In this document: positions 1 through 8,964 of the stretch, piece after piece
How positions within the stretch are numbered: the stretch's first letter is position 1
How the letters are laid out: each line of letters starts with the position of its first letter
Source: Labrenzia sp. PHM005
Lineage (GTDB): Bacteria; Pseudomonadota; Alphaproteobacteria; Rhizobiales; Stappiaceae
DNA length: 64,000 bases
NCBI RefSeq assembly: GCF_006517275.1
Contig: NZ_CP041191.1
Location: 5,079,001 to 5,143,000 of the forward strand
Direction of reading: 5' to 3'
Notes under the pieces: generated by a model
Told to the model about the DNA's origin: nothing
Databases searched by the model: none
The model's input: only the letters and a program-made list of their open reading frames with translations
Position numbers and translations under genes: made by a program

Positions 1-2
1 AT

Positions 3-1478
3 TCCCTTTTCATAATTCTGTCAGGTTCCGTGATAGGCGTGAATGATCCAGACGTAACAGGGAAGACGGCCGGAAGGCGTTCAAAAAAAACGGCTTCATG
101 GAAGCGGTCGTTGGCACAATTGTTTGCGGCCTACCGGCCTCCAGAGTATCGCCGTGCGAGAAGCCTTGGTGCCAATGACCGGAGGTCACGCGGGGCTGCG
201 GGCAACACCTACCAGTTTGAAGGCATCACTGCTGTTGATGTTGATGAACTGCAGGTGCGCTATACGACTTTCTCCTTTGAAGCCCCTCAAATGTTTGGTG
301 AACTGGCAGCTCTGACACGCAGCCCCAGAAGCGCAACCATATTTGCTGCTGAAGACGATACGCTTTTGTTTGAGATGAGCTGGCAAGGATTGCGTGAAAT
401 CCGTGATTGGTCCGAGAGTTTTCGTCAGCAAATAGATAGTCTCTATCATGAACGCGGTCTGGTCATTCGCCTCAGGGAATGTCCGGTCTTCGATCATGTC
501 GATGATGAGACACTCGATAAGATCGCGAAAGAGGCCCTATTCGAGACCTACGGAAATTTTAACTGGACCCATCGCTTCAAACGGGAAATTGGCAAAAGCG
601 ACAAGGCAGATACCATAATAGGCCTCGAAACGCTCATTTGCGAAGAAGGGGATCATGTTGATGGGCTTTTGCTGATCAACAATGGTTTTGCGCGGGTCAG
701 TCAACGAGTGGATCATGGAGAAAGGACAATTGGGCACCTTTCAAAAAATGATTTCTTCGGCTTGGATGATATCTTTGTAGCCAACAAGGGAGGCGGAACG
801 TCACTTCGTAGCAGCTTGCGTGCAATTGGGTATGTCGATGTCATACGCATCCCGACTTACCTGGTACACGAACATATTCTCCCAGGATTGAATGCCGGCT
901 TTTTGCGCCTTTCTGATGTTGATGGGGGATCAGTCGAACGTGAAGAACTGAAGCAAGGCATGATGGATTTTCTTGTCGATCACCGCTTCATCAACGGTGA
1001 ACAGGCGATGGTTATCAATCTGGATCGCTGCGTTGGTTGCGATGATTGTGTCCGCGCTTGTGCGGTTGCGCATGACAATAATCCCAGGTTCGTTCGTGCC
1101 GGGCCTGCATATGAAAATGCTCTTGTGGCGAATGCCTGTATGCACTGTACAGATCCGGTGTGCCTAATTGGATGCCCGACTGGGGCGATACATCGCTCTT
1201 GGGACACAGGTACCGTTGTTATCAACGACAACACCTGTATCGGCTGCGCAACCTGTGCAAACTCATGTCCCTACAACAACATTCAGATGGTTGAGATACG
1301 CGGCGAAAGCGGTGATTTTCTGCTGGACCTTGAGGGCAAGACGATTGCCCGGGCGACAAAGTGTGATTTATGCAGTGACCAGTTGACGGGGCCAGCCTGT
1401 GTTCAGGCTTGTCCGCATGATGCGCTGATGCGAACCAACATTCGTGACACAGACAACCTCGTGAAGTGGCTCAGATGA
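3..1478 (+). CDS. cNMP-binding / four-cluster [4Fe-4S] ferredoxin protein, 5' partial
   Basis: Probable cytoplasmic electron-transfer subunit. The frame is open to the left edge. A GTG at 30 is available, but the residues before it (LFIILSGS) look like the core strand of a cyclic-nucleotide-binding (CNB) fold, so the true start lies outside the window. A second CNB-like domain covers about 470-890. The C-terminal part carries 16 Cys in ferredoxin spacing: CVGCDDCVRAC near 1030, CMHCTDPVCLIGC near 1138, CIGCATCANSC near 1234 and CDLC...CVQAC near 1363. This is the NrfC/DmsB-type layout for up to four [4Fe-4S] clusters. The stop overlaps the next gene's ATG (ATGA at 1475), so it is co-translated with the membrane cytochrome. 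Inference: it feeds or drains electrons through the two downstream cytochromes, under cyclic-nucleotide control. Upstream domains, for example a flavin domain, cannot be excluded. Confidence 0.85.
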   Translation, partial: SLFIILSGSVIGVNDPDVTGKTAGRRSKKTASWKRSLAQLFAAYRPPEYRRARSLGANDRRSRGAAGNTYQFEGITAVDVDELQVRYTTFSFEAPQMFGELAALTRSPRSATIFAAEDDTLLFEMSWQGLREIRDWSESFRQQIDSLYHERGLVIRLRECPVFDHVDDETLDKIAKEALFETYGNFNWTHRFKREIGKSDKADTIIGLETLICEEGDHVDGLLLINNGFARVSQRVDHGERTIGHLSKNDFFGLDDIFVANKGGGTSLRSSLRAIGYVDVIRIPTYLVHEHILPGLNAGFLRLSDVDGGSVEREELKQGMMDFLVDHRFINGEQAMVINLDRCVGCDDCVRACAVAHDNNPRFVRAGPAYENALVANACMHCTDPVCLIGCPTGAIHRSWDTGTVVINDNTCIGCATCANSCPYNNIQMVEIRGESGDFLLDLEGKTIARATKCDLCSDQLTGPACVQACPHDALMRTNIRDTDNLVKWLR

Positions 1479-2302
1479 GTATCTTTTTGAACAAAAAGAT
1501 GCTTGCGAGTTTGACCGCAGCAGCCCTGTTGTCGGCTGTGATCTTTATTTTGAACAACGCCTACAGCATATCTCTGCGTGATGTTCAGTATTTCAATGGG
1601 TGGGTTTTGCTCACACTCATCGTGGCAATGCTGTTTCTGACTATCCGCAAAAAGCTCGTTATATTGCCGTTTGGCCGCACCAAGCATTGGCTCCAGTTGC
1701 ACTATTATCTCGGCCTGATAACTCTTGTGGCGTTTTTGATCCATACCGATTTACGCTTGCCAAATGCGCCTGCTGAATGGGTTTTGTGGCTTTTGTTTTG
1801 CCTTGTTGCGGTGAGTGGCTTGTTTGGCGGACTTGTCAGCAAAGTCGTGCCCAAACGTCTTGAAGAACATGACAATCAGATATCGTTTGAGAATTTGCCA
1901 TCCCTGCGTGCACAGCTGGCGGAGCAGGCAGAAGCCCTTGCAATGAGCTCACTTCAAGGGGGGGATTCCCGAAGCCTGGCAGAGCTTTATGTTGATCGGC
2001 TGCATCACTTTTTTGCAGCGCCCCGAAACATCTGGGCACATCTCAGATTGTCTGATTTGCCGCTTGCACGAATATTGGGCGAAGTGGACTCCATTCAAAG
2101 ATACCTCGATGACACAGGCCAAGCTCGGCTAGATGAAATGAAATCGTTGGTGAAGGCTAAAAACGCTCTCGATTTCCATTACGCCCATGGGAGTGTTTTG
2201 AAGTTCTGGCTGTTCGTCCATGTTCCTCAAACCTATGCAATGATTGTGTTCATCCTTGTGCATGTCGCAATTGCGTACGGCTTTTCTTCGGGTATTGCGT
2301 GA
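1475..2302 (+). CDS. membrane b-type cytochrome / ferric reductase-like protein
   Basis: 275-residue inner-membrane protein. I chose the ATG at 1475 because it overlaps the upstream stop (ATGA); a GTG at 1466 is also in frame. Several hydrophobic helices are visible: one at the N-terminus, one at about 40-60, a pair around HYYLGLITLVAFLIH, one around LWLLFCLVAVSG and one at the C-terminus. Two His pairs (HYYLG...LIH and FHYAHG...HV...HV) are placed as expected for heme ligands. The middle third is a soluble segment rich in Leu, Ala and Arg. It overlaps or abuts its neighbours on both sides, so it is part of a tight three-gene operon. Likely role: carry electrons across the membrane between the ferredoxin subunit and the multiheme cytochrome. 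No characterised homologue is recognised. Confidence 0.75.
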   Translation: MSIFLNKKMLASLTAAALLSAVIFILNNAYSISLRDVQYFNGWVLLTLIVAMLFLTIRKKLVILPFGRTKHWLQLHYYLGLITLVAFLIHTDLRLPNAPAEWVLWLLFCLVAVSGLFGGLVSKVVPKRLEEHDNQISFENLPSLRAQLAEQAEALAMSSLQGGDSRSLAELYVDRLHHFFAAPRNIWAHLRLSDLPLARILGEVDSIQRYLDDTGQARLDEMKSLVKAKNALDFHYAHGSVLKFWLFVHVPQTYAMIVFILVHVAIAYGFSSGIA

Positions 2303-2303
2303 T

Positions 2304-4844
2304 ATGTCAGATCGTTTCGATCCTACCCGGCAAACACAAGGCTATGCACGCCCGCAAGACCCTTGGATTTGCGGGCGTCTTGCGGAGGGGAAACCCTGCG
2401 TCCGCGGACCTGACGAGAAGGGTGGATGCCGAGGCGGATACGAATGTCAGCCATGGCTCAAAAATGACAGATGGGAATGTCGGAGGTCTCATCTGCAGGG
2501 TGGTCCCTGTGAACAAGGCCCGCTTTCAGACGGAACCTGTTGCCGGAAGATCGAGACTTGCGTACCGGTCGCAAGTGTAAGGACGCGGCGAAGCAGCATT
2601 ACCAGATGGGCAATTGCATTGGCCGTAGGTTTGGTTGCTGTCATTTTGGCCGGGGGCATTGGCAATGAGTTATTGATGCCGGGGCCATTGAACTCCTCAC
2701 ATGCGAACTTAGGCGATTGCAAGACGTGCCATGCAGCTGTCGGGACAGGTAAGCTGGATTGGGTCCACAATCTGGTCGAAGGTGCGAGCGCTCAAAAAAA
2801 CGCAAAACTCTGCATACGTTGTCATGAAGTGGGAGAAGATGCTTTTGCAGCCCACACCCATCCTGTTGCAGACCTCAGGCGTCTTACTGAGCTGAGAGTG
2901 TCTTCTGAGCCGAACACACCCTTTCCCGAAGAAAAATTCGGGGATTGGGTCCGATATTCAATTCCTGCGCCGCAATCTAGACCGGGTAAATCCGAAATCT
3001 ATTGCGCGACATGTCATGAAGAACACCAAGGTTCCGCTGGCAACCTGATGGAAGTCCCCGATACGCGCTGCCAGACCTGTCATGTCAAGAAGTTCGGCAA
3101 ATTCGCTCAGTCCCATCCGCAATTCACGGATTATCCGTTTACCCGGCGTACGCGCTTGATTTTTGATCATAAGTCACACTTTGCAAAGCATTTCCCGAAA
3201 ACAAAAGAAACGAATGATAGAGCTATCTCCGCGCCGGGCTATTGCTCTGACTGCCATGTTCAAGGTGAAGACAAGAAATACATGGAGACCGGTTCATTCA
3301 ATGCCATGTGTTCCCAATGTCATACCGCCGATATTCGCGGTGTGAATCGGGCAAGCGGACCCAAAGGAATACAATTCCTGACAGTTCCAGGATTGGATCT
3401 TGCAGTTATTTCAGAGCGTGGTGTCGATATCGGCGCATGGCCAGAGGACTCTGAAGCTGAGGTGACACCCTTTATGCGTTCCCTTCTGGCCTCTATTCTG
3501 GATGGCAGGGATATCGTCAGCGAAGTGTCAGATCTTGAGCTCCTTGATCTCACGGATGCCAGCGACGAAGATTTGGCTAAAGTTCAGGATCTTGCGTGGG
3601 CTGTCAAAAGGCTTTTCTGGCAAACAGAAAACTCCGGCCTTCAGTCCTTTATGAGCTTGCCGTTGAATTCAGAAGGCGATGACCTGGAACACAAACAGAT
3701 GGGGAACATGAGCGGTGTAATGTCCCGGGATGTCATCGCGTCGGCCAATCGTGAGTGGTTCCCCAGTTTGACTGACGAACTTCAAAAACATGCCGCCGGA
3801 GAAAAAACTCATCATTTCGCTGCTCTCATTGAAGAGAATGAGCAAAATACTGAAGCCCCTGAACAAGAAACAGAAGAAAGCGATCTCGAAATAACAGACA
3901 GTGACATTCTTGACGAGGGCGACGACGGTGTATTGGGCGATGAATTGGAAACAGAGACCGATGAACTGTTTGTAGATGATCTGTCTCTGGAGGACGCAGC
4001 CGGGACTGATGATGAAATCTTGAATGGTATAGCGAAAGACGAAGACCTAGAGAGCCTTGACCTAGAGGCGGGCGCAGAAGACGCGGCTATACTTGAAGAG
4101 ACGGATGATGGAGACATTCTCGGTGACAGTCTGGAAACGCCGAACTCCGACCCTCTATTGTCTTCTGACGAGAGTGATGACGTTTTGGTGGTCGACGATT
4201 CCACGCTCAACACCCCTTTGGAAGAGAACGCTGCTGAACAAGCGGACGATATGGCAGGAAGTGTATCGCTTCTGGGATCGGAAAGCCTGGATCCGGAAGC
4301 CTGGGCAGCTCTTGGGGGGTGGTATAGACGAGACTATTCTCTCAACTTCCGGCCATCGGGTCATTCTGACAAGTTCCTTTGGGCGTGGTTGACGTTTTCC
4401 GGGTACTCCTACGGGTCTCCGAAGGAAAGCCAGTTTGCGCCGGTATTTGAGCAATTGTCGCCTTCAGACGCCGTTGGACGTTGTACCAAGTGCCATAGTG
4501 TCGATGACGAAAGCGGCCATAAGCATGTGCAATGGCACGCCTTCAGTTCCGAGCGCGAAGCAAATCGCTTCACAACATTCTCTCATGGTCCGCACATCGG
4601 GACTGAAAATTCCGAAGGGTGTGCAATGTGCCATCAAATGACCGGGGGACATCAGGGGTTTTTGGACACATACAATGCCGGCAACACGAGCGACTTCGTT
4701 AAAACGTTCAAGCCAATCGAAAAAGCAACTTGCTCTTCTTGCCACACCGAACGGGCAGCTGGTGAAGAATGCACTTTGTGTCATCAGTATCATACAACTG
4801 ACATCGGGCACCCAATGACGAGAACAAGCTTACCTACGGAGTAG
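2304..4844 (+). CDS. membrane-anchored decaheme cytochrome c with acidic linker
   Basis: 846 residues, starting one base after the previous stop; an upstream in-frame ATG at 2244 lies inside the previous gene. Layout: a Cys-rich cytoplasmic N-terminus (residues 1-95, with pairs such as WICG, CVRGP, CRGGYEC, CCRKIETC), one transmembrane anchor (about 98-120), then a periplasmic multiheme region. I count ten CXXCH motifs: CKTCH, CIRCH, CATCH, CQTCH, CSDCH, CSQCH, CTKCH, CAMCH, CSSCH and CTLCH. Six precede and four follow a very acidic, low-complexity stretch at about residues 510-652 (mostly D, E, L, S). Single X-H pairs between motifs can supply distal heme ligands. Context suggests a terminal or transmembrane electron conduit with the two upstream genes. 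The N-terminal Cys domain and acidic linker are unusual for the family. Substrate unknown. Confidence 0.85.
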   Translation: MSDRFDPTRQTQGYARPQDPWICGRLAEGKPCVRGPDEKGGCRGGYECQPWLKNDRWECRRSHLQGGPCEQGPLSDGTCCRKIETCVPVASVRTRRSSITRWAIALAVGLVAVILAGGIGNELLMPGPLNSSHANLGDCKTCHAAVGTGKLDWVHNLVEGASAQKNAKLCIRCHEVGEDAFAAHTHPVADLRRLTELRVSSEPNTPFPEEKFGDWVRYSIPAPQSRPGKSEIYCATCHEEHQGSAGNLMEVPDTRCQTCHVKKFGKFAQSHPQFTDYPFTRRTRLIFDHKSHFAKHFPKTKETNDRAISAPGYCSDCHVQGEDKKYMETGSFNAMCSQCHTADIRGVNRASGPKGIQFLTVPGLDLAVISERGVDIGAWPEDSEAEVTPFMRSLLASILDGRDIVSEVSDLELLDLTDASDEDLAKVQDLAWAVKRLFWQTENSGLQSFMSLPLNSEGDDLEHKQMGNMSGVMSRDVIASANREWFPSLTDELQKHAAGEKTHHFAALIEENEQNTEAPEQETEESDLEITDSDILDEGDDGVLGDELETETDELFVDDLSLEDAAGTDDEILNGIAKDEDLESLDLEAGAEDAAILEETDDGDILGDSLETPNSDPLLSSDESDDVLVVDDSTLNTPLEENAAEQADDMAGSVSLLGSESLDPEAWAALGGWYRRDYSLNFRPSGHSDKFLWAWLTFSGYSYGSPKESQFAPVFEQLSPSDAVGRCTKCHSVDDESGHKHVQWHAFSSEREANRFTTFSHGPHIGTENSEGCAMCHQMTGGHQGFLDTYNAGNTSDFVKTFKPIEKATCSSCHTERAAGEECTLCHQYHTTDIGHPMTRTSLPTE

Positions 4845-4864
4845 GAGAGCATTGAATGGAGCCG

Positions 4865-6187
4865 CTATTCAAAACGGCGCCGGTATTTTTCGTGACCGTA
4901 TTTCACGTTGAGGACAATTGCCTTTTTATAGTCTGACTTCGCGAGATCCGTCATACCCATATCAAACATCAGAGCAGCGCGTTGATAGTAGGCCTTCGCA
5001 AAGGAACCATGCGCGTTTATTGCTGCATCAAGGTCTTTTTTGGCCTGTTCCGTCCGCTCTAGCGCGATAAAGGCCAGCGCACGATTGTACAAAAACAAGG
5101 GGTGACCAGGGCTCAATTTGAGGGATTGAGTGTAGTCTGAGATGGCTTCCTCGTACAAACCCAGTTTGTTTTTTGAGAAACCGCGATTGAACCACGCGGT
5201 TGCATGCCCCGGTTTGAGCTCGATCGCTCGGTCATAGTCTGCGATCGCGGCTTTATATCGTTTTAGCTTCCGGTTTGCGTAGCCGCGATTGTTATAGGCG
5301 TTTGCATAATTCGGCGCTTTAGCGATAGCCACGTTGTAATTTAAAATGGCATCCTCGAACCTGCCAAGTTTCCGATAGACGAGACCGCGATTGTTGTAGG
5401 CGTGAGGAAAGTTGGGTTTTAGTCGGATGGCAGTGGAATAACGCAGCAAGGCTGCTTTGTAATCACCATTTTGGGAAAGTTTTAAGGCCCGGTTGTAGTA
5501 GGTATTGGCAAAACGGCGTTGCAGTGGGGCTTCTATCTGGCGGAATTCCTCACAAGCGGACTGAAAATCCTTTGTTTCATCCAGCGTGTAGTCCACGTCC
5601 GGTCCGGTACCCTTTTTCCAAACATTCGCCCGATGGCCCGTGATCGAATAGACGTAATTTCTGGTCTCGGCCGGCAGGCGAGATTGTCCCCGGCGCCAAG
5701 CGTCAACACGTTTTTCCCCGGCATTGTAAGCTGCTGCGGCGAGGCCGAGATTGCCATAACCTTTGGCTAGATAGCCGAGTAGTCTTGAAGAGGCCGAAAT
5801 CGCCTCGAGCGGTTCAAACGCGTTTTCAAGCCCCCAGGTGTCGGCTGTGTAAGGCATAAATTGGGCGATGCCTTCAGCTCCTGCAGGACTGATTGCATTT
5901 GGGTCAAACCGGCTTTCTTTCCAGATCAGTTTTGCCAAAAAACCAGCTGGCAATTCAGCTCTTTTTGCAGATTTTTCAATATGAACGCAAACGTCAGAGA
6001 TGAATTGAGGAGCGCCACTGGACGTGGTTTCCAACTTAGAAGTGACTTGTGAAGTTGGTGTTGGCGGGTTTGCAACAGGAGTATCTTGGGTAAAGGCTGA
6101 AACGCTCGTTGGGAACACGCTGATCGCCAACAAGGCGATCAATCGGATACCGCTCATGCGTTGTTTAGAATGCAGCATGTACGACAA
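4865..6187 (-). CDS. lytic transglycosylase (SLT domain) with TPR repeats
   Basis: 440 residues, convergent with the cytochrome operon. A signal-like hydrophobic segment (residues 12-31, ending VSAF) is followed by a Pro/Thr-rich spacer and a goose-type lysozyme/SLT domain at about 65-200. The catalytic Glu is Glu91 in IWKESRFDP, followed by the family motifs GAEGIAQFMP and AAAYNAGEKRV. From about residue 230 to the end there are about six tetratricopeptide repeats (for example RGLVYRKLGRFEDAILNY). It should cleave peptidoglycan glycan strands in the periplasm, and the TPR part probably docks a partner complex. The start is uncertain, since Met4 and Met11 are alternatives nearer the signal peptide. 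Confidence 0.85.
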   Translation of the reverse strand: MSYMLHSKQRMSGIRLIALLAISVFPTSVSAFTQDTPVANPPTPTSQVTSKLETTSSGAPQFISDVCVHIEKSAKRAELPAGFLAKLIWKESRFDPNAISPAGAEGIAQFMPYTADTWGLENAFEPLEAISASSRLLGYLAKGYGNLGLAAAAYNAGEKRVDAWRRGQSRLPAETRNYVYSITGHRANVWKKGTGPDVDYTLDETKDFQSACEEFRQIEAPLQRRFANTYYNRALKLSQNGDYKAALLRYSTAIRLKPNFPHAYNNRGLVYRKLGRFEDAILNYNVAIAKAPNYANAYNNRGYANRKLKRYKAAIADYDRAIELKPGHATAWFNRGFSKNKLGLYEEAISDYTQSLKLSPGHPLFLYNRALAFIALERTEQAKKDLDAAINAHGSFAKAYYQRAALMFDMGMTDLAKSDYKKAIVLNVKYGHEKYRRRFE

Positions 6188-6621
6188 ATCCAGTTCAACA
6201 CACTGAAATCACAAACCTGCTAAATTTTACTGAAACGGGAATAGCAGCTCAAGAAAGAATATTGTTTATTCAGTCGGCCCTAGGCCGAGTGGACGAATTG
6301 GCTCCGCTTCAAATAGCTGATTGTTGGTGGGTTGCGAATACGGTAGATTTCACGAAGTAATTCAGCGTCAGCTTTTTGTTCCTACCGATTAGATCTCCAA
6401 TGTTTCAATAGATCGAGTGATCGACAACCCAATTACATTGGCAGGTCGGACGGAATTCACTTGATCGATTAGCGTCATCAGGTGATCGTGCGGTCAAACA
6501 ACGGTTCATTTGGAGATAACGGATAAAGTGATTCTAATCGGTCATTATAAAACGGTTCAACAACTTAACTGGGAACAGAATTCGATGTTAGTCCATTGCC
6601 AGCCTGCGATTTCTGCTATCG
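6188..6621. other. 434-bp intergenic region, no gene seen
   Basis: This AT-rich stretch separates the divergent transglycosylase and methyltransferase genes and must hold both promoters. Short GATCGA/TGATCG words recur around 6410-6500. I see no convincing operator, RNA gene or small ORF. Confidence 0.4.
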
Positions 6622-6630
6622 GTGTTGTCC

Positions 6631-7338
6631 ATGGCTGATCAGATGGCATTTTCTTCTGAGAATTCGGACTTTCAGAAGTCATATAATGTCTTTTCTCCGA
6701 CTGAATACACGAGCATGTTGCTCGGCTTTCTGCAGGAAAATGTAGATCAGGTCGAGGGTCGAAGTGTCTGCGAAATTGGCACGGGCAATGGTGTGGTCGC
6801 TATGCAGGCTGCCTTGCTCGGAGCGCGGAACGTAACTGTAAGTGATATCGAATGCAGTGCGCTTGAGGCTGTGTCAGCTTCTTTTAGCCAACTGCCGCAG
6901 GGAACAGCGGATCTGAGGTGCCTGAATGGCCCCCTCTGGCAACCTTACGATACAAGCCGCTTTGATTTGATTCTGGCAAACCTTCCGCACTTTCCGACAC
7001 CCGCTCTGACATTGCCCGGGCGTTTGCCCAGCTGGTCCTCGGGCGGAGATGACGGACGCAATCTGCTCGACCCGTTCCTTGAAGGGCTGCCGAAACATCT
7101 GACGCCAGAGGGAGTTGCTGTATTCACCCACAACTGTTTTGTAGGTATCGAGCAAACCCGAAAATTCTTACAAGGACATGGATTGTCACTTGATATCTGC
7201 CGCGAAACAATTGTTCACTTGTCCCCGCTTAAGGTCCAGGCATTGACGCACGGCGCGGACGGGTACGGGAACGAAGTATTTACCTTGGGACAGCATGTTT
7301 TTGCCCGTGTCTGTCTTGCCGTCGCGAGTTGGGCGTAA
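6631..7338 (+). CDS. class I SAM-dependent methyltransferase
   Basis: 235 residues from the ATG at 6631; a GTG at 6622 would add three residues, and neither has a clear Shine-Dalgarno. The Rossmann SAM-binding motif is VCEIGTGNGVVAMQAA near residue 50, with an acidic residue after strand 2 (TVSDIE). Motif IV, NLPHFP, sits where N6 and Gln methyltransferases of the small-domain (MTS) family have NPPF/Y; here Leu replaces the first Pro and His the second. A methyltransferase acting on protein, RNA or a small molecule is likely, but the substrate cannot be read from sequence. It lies 14 bp ahead of the ABC fusion gene and may share its transcript. Confidence 0.7.
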   Translation: MADQMAFSSENSDFQKSYNVFSPTEYTSMLLGFLQENVDQVEGRSVCEIGTGNGVVAMQAALLGARNVTVSDIECSALEAVSASFSQLPQGTADLRCLNGPLWQPYDTSRFDLILANLPHFPTPALTLPGRLPSWSSGGDDGRNLLDPFLEGLPKHLTPEGVAVFTHNCFVGIEQTRKFLQGHGLSLDICRETIVHLSPLKVQALTHGADGYGNEVFTLGQHVFARVCLAVASWA

Positions 7339-7352
7339 AACCGGGATAACAG

Positions 7353-8960
7353 ATGCCAAGATCCTTGCTGTCATTGCTGTTGCTTGCTTTGATGCTTTTA
7401 GCGCTGCCTTCCTCGGTCACGGCACAAAGTTCAGCTGAATTGGTTGACCAGGCCAGGGCGAAAGCACGTCTTCTGTGCACTGAGGCTGACCGCGGCGACC
7501 GTCTGTATGACATACTCTGCACTGGGGTGATCCGCGTTGGTGTTCGTGGCGGGTATTCCCGATTTGCTACCAACCGCCAAGGCATTCGCGAAGGTTTCGA
7601 GATCGATGTAGCAGAACAGATCGGCGCCTTGATGGGCGTTGAGGTCGAATTTATCGACGTCACTCCGGTGACCAGAATTTCCGCATTGTCTGACAATCAG
7701 ATCGATTTGGTCATCGCAACCATGGGGCACAATTCGACCCGCGATGCCAACGCCCGTTTCATCAGGCCGCATTATTATTCAAGCCAAACGGTCGTCATTG
7801 GACCCAAGCGGATTGAGGTCGGCTCATGGGACGATATGTCGGACAAAACCGTCTGCACAACAGTCGGCAACTACGCAAACACTCTGCTTGTGCCGCGCGT
7901 AGCCAGAGTGATGCTGTTCGATACGCCTGCGCGCCTGGTTTCAAATCTCCGGTCAGGCACCTGCACCTTCATAGCGCAGGACGATAGCGTATTGGCCAAT
8001 GCCATGGCTGATCCCGAGACAGCAGCGGAGTTCGAACGCAAGCTCGGGTTTGGTGAGATCCCGTGGGGCATGGCGGTGTCTCTTCAAGGTAGCGATCGAC
8101 TGGCTGTCCTGCTCGATCAACTGTCAATTGGCATGCACGCGGACGGGCTGCTTCTGGACCTCGCCCAGCCGCATTTAATCGAGACCGAGTTTCTCGTTCG
8201 CATGCAAACACTATGGCAACGGGACGAATGCCTGCAAACGCCGTCAAAATGCTATGCCGCGCCGCTCAAAGCTGAAATCACACCAAGCCCCTTCAAAGCC
8301 TTCGTTGAATCGGCCTATGCCTGGGCTCAGGAGTATCTTGCTGTGTTTTACAGCGAAGTTGCCTGGGACCTATTCATCAATGGTATCCAAGTTTCATTGA
8401 TCGCTGTCGCCGGTGCACTGATCGTCACACTTGCCATGAGTCTTCTTTTTGCGGTCTGCCTGACATCGGATAAGAAAGTGTTGAAATGGCCTTTGGCGGT
8501 CCTGCTGGCGGTTTTCCAAAGCAGCCCGCCCATTCTCATCCTTGTGTTGGTTGCAACCATGGCGAACAGCCTATTCTCCTATTCGCAAGTTGTGGCCCTT
8601 TCCGTTGCGATCCTGTCCATTGCCCTGATGAATGGGGCCTTTGCCGGTCAGGCGATAGCCGATGCCTGGCGGTCCCTTGAGCCAACGTCCGGAAGGGCTA
8701 ACCGCTGGCAAAAGGCGGTGATCCAATCGGCATCTCAGATCGAGGCTTTCCTGACCAATGCCACGCGTGGCATATCGGCGGCCAGTTTCGTGGGGGTGGC
8801 CGATCTTACCAATGCGTTGAACGACATCACGTCCTTTTCGCGAAACCAGTCTACAACGTATTGGATTTTATTGATTTTCTATATTCTGATCGTCATGGCG
8901 GTGGTTCGCCTTTGCCGCAGCCTGCGGGCGCGTATTGAGCTGCTGGAATTGAAGGGTTGA
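7353..8960 (+). CDS. amino-acid-type ABC transporter: binding protein fused to permease
   Basis: 535 residues. A signal peptide (1-24) leads into a family-3 periplasmic binding domain (about 55-300, with GVRGGYSRF...GFEIDVAEQIGA and DLVIATMG). A HisM/GlnP-type permease domain follows (about 345-535), with an N-terminal helix and several further helices. SBP-permease fusions are known in this transporter class. The Cys pairs in the binding domain (for example CTEADRG...ILCTG, CTTVGN...GTCTF) could be disulfides. It is followed 4 bp later by a second permease. No ATPase gene is adjacent, so energy must come from an ATPase encoded elsewhere. The ligand is probably a polar amino acid or related molecule, by family only. 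Confidence 0.85.
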   Translation: MPRSLLSLLLLALMLLALPSSVTAQSSAELVDQARAKARLLCTEADRGDRLYDILCTGVIRVGVRGGYSRFATNRQGIREGFEIDVAEQIGALMGVEVEFIDVTPVTRISALSDNQIDLVIATMGHNSTRDANARFIRPHYYSSQTVVIGPKRIEVGSWDDMSDKTVCTTVGNYANTLLVPRVARVMLFDTPARLVSNLRSGTCTFIAQDDSVLANAMADPETAAEFERKLGFGEIPWGMAVSLQGSDRLAVLLDQLSIGMHADGLLLDLAQPHLIETEFLVRMQTLWQRDECLQTPSKCYAAPLKAEITPSPFKAFVESAYAWAQEYLAVFYSEVAWDLFINGIQVSLIAVAGALIVTLAMSLLFAVCLTSDKKVLKWPLAVLLAVFQSSPPILILVLVATMANSLFSYSQVVALSVAILSIALMNGAFAGQAIADAWRSLEPTSGRANRWQKAVIQSASQIEAFLTNATRGISAASFVGVADLTNALNDITSFSRNQSTTYWILLIFYILIVMAVVRLCRSLRARIELLELKG

Positions 8961-8964
8961 TGAA

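Noticed and set aside
3812..4213. Ser/Arg-rich minus-strand frame of 133 residues
   Set aside because: It is the reverse complement of the acidic linker of the decaheme gene, so an ordinary shadow.
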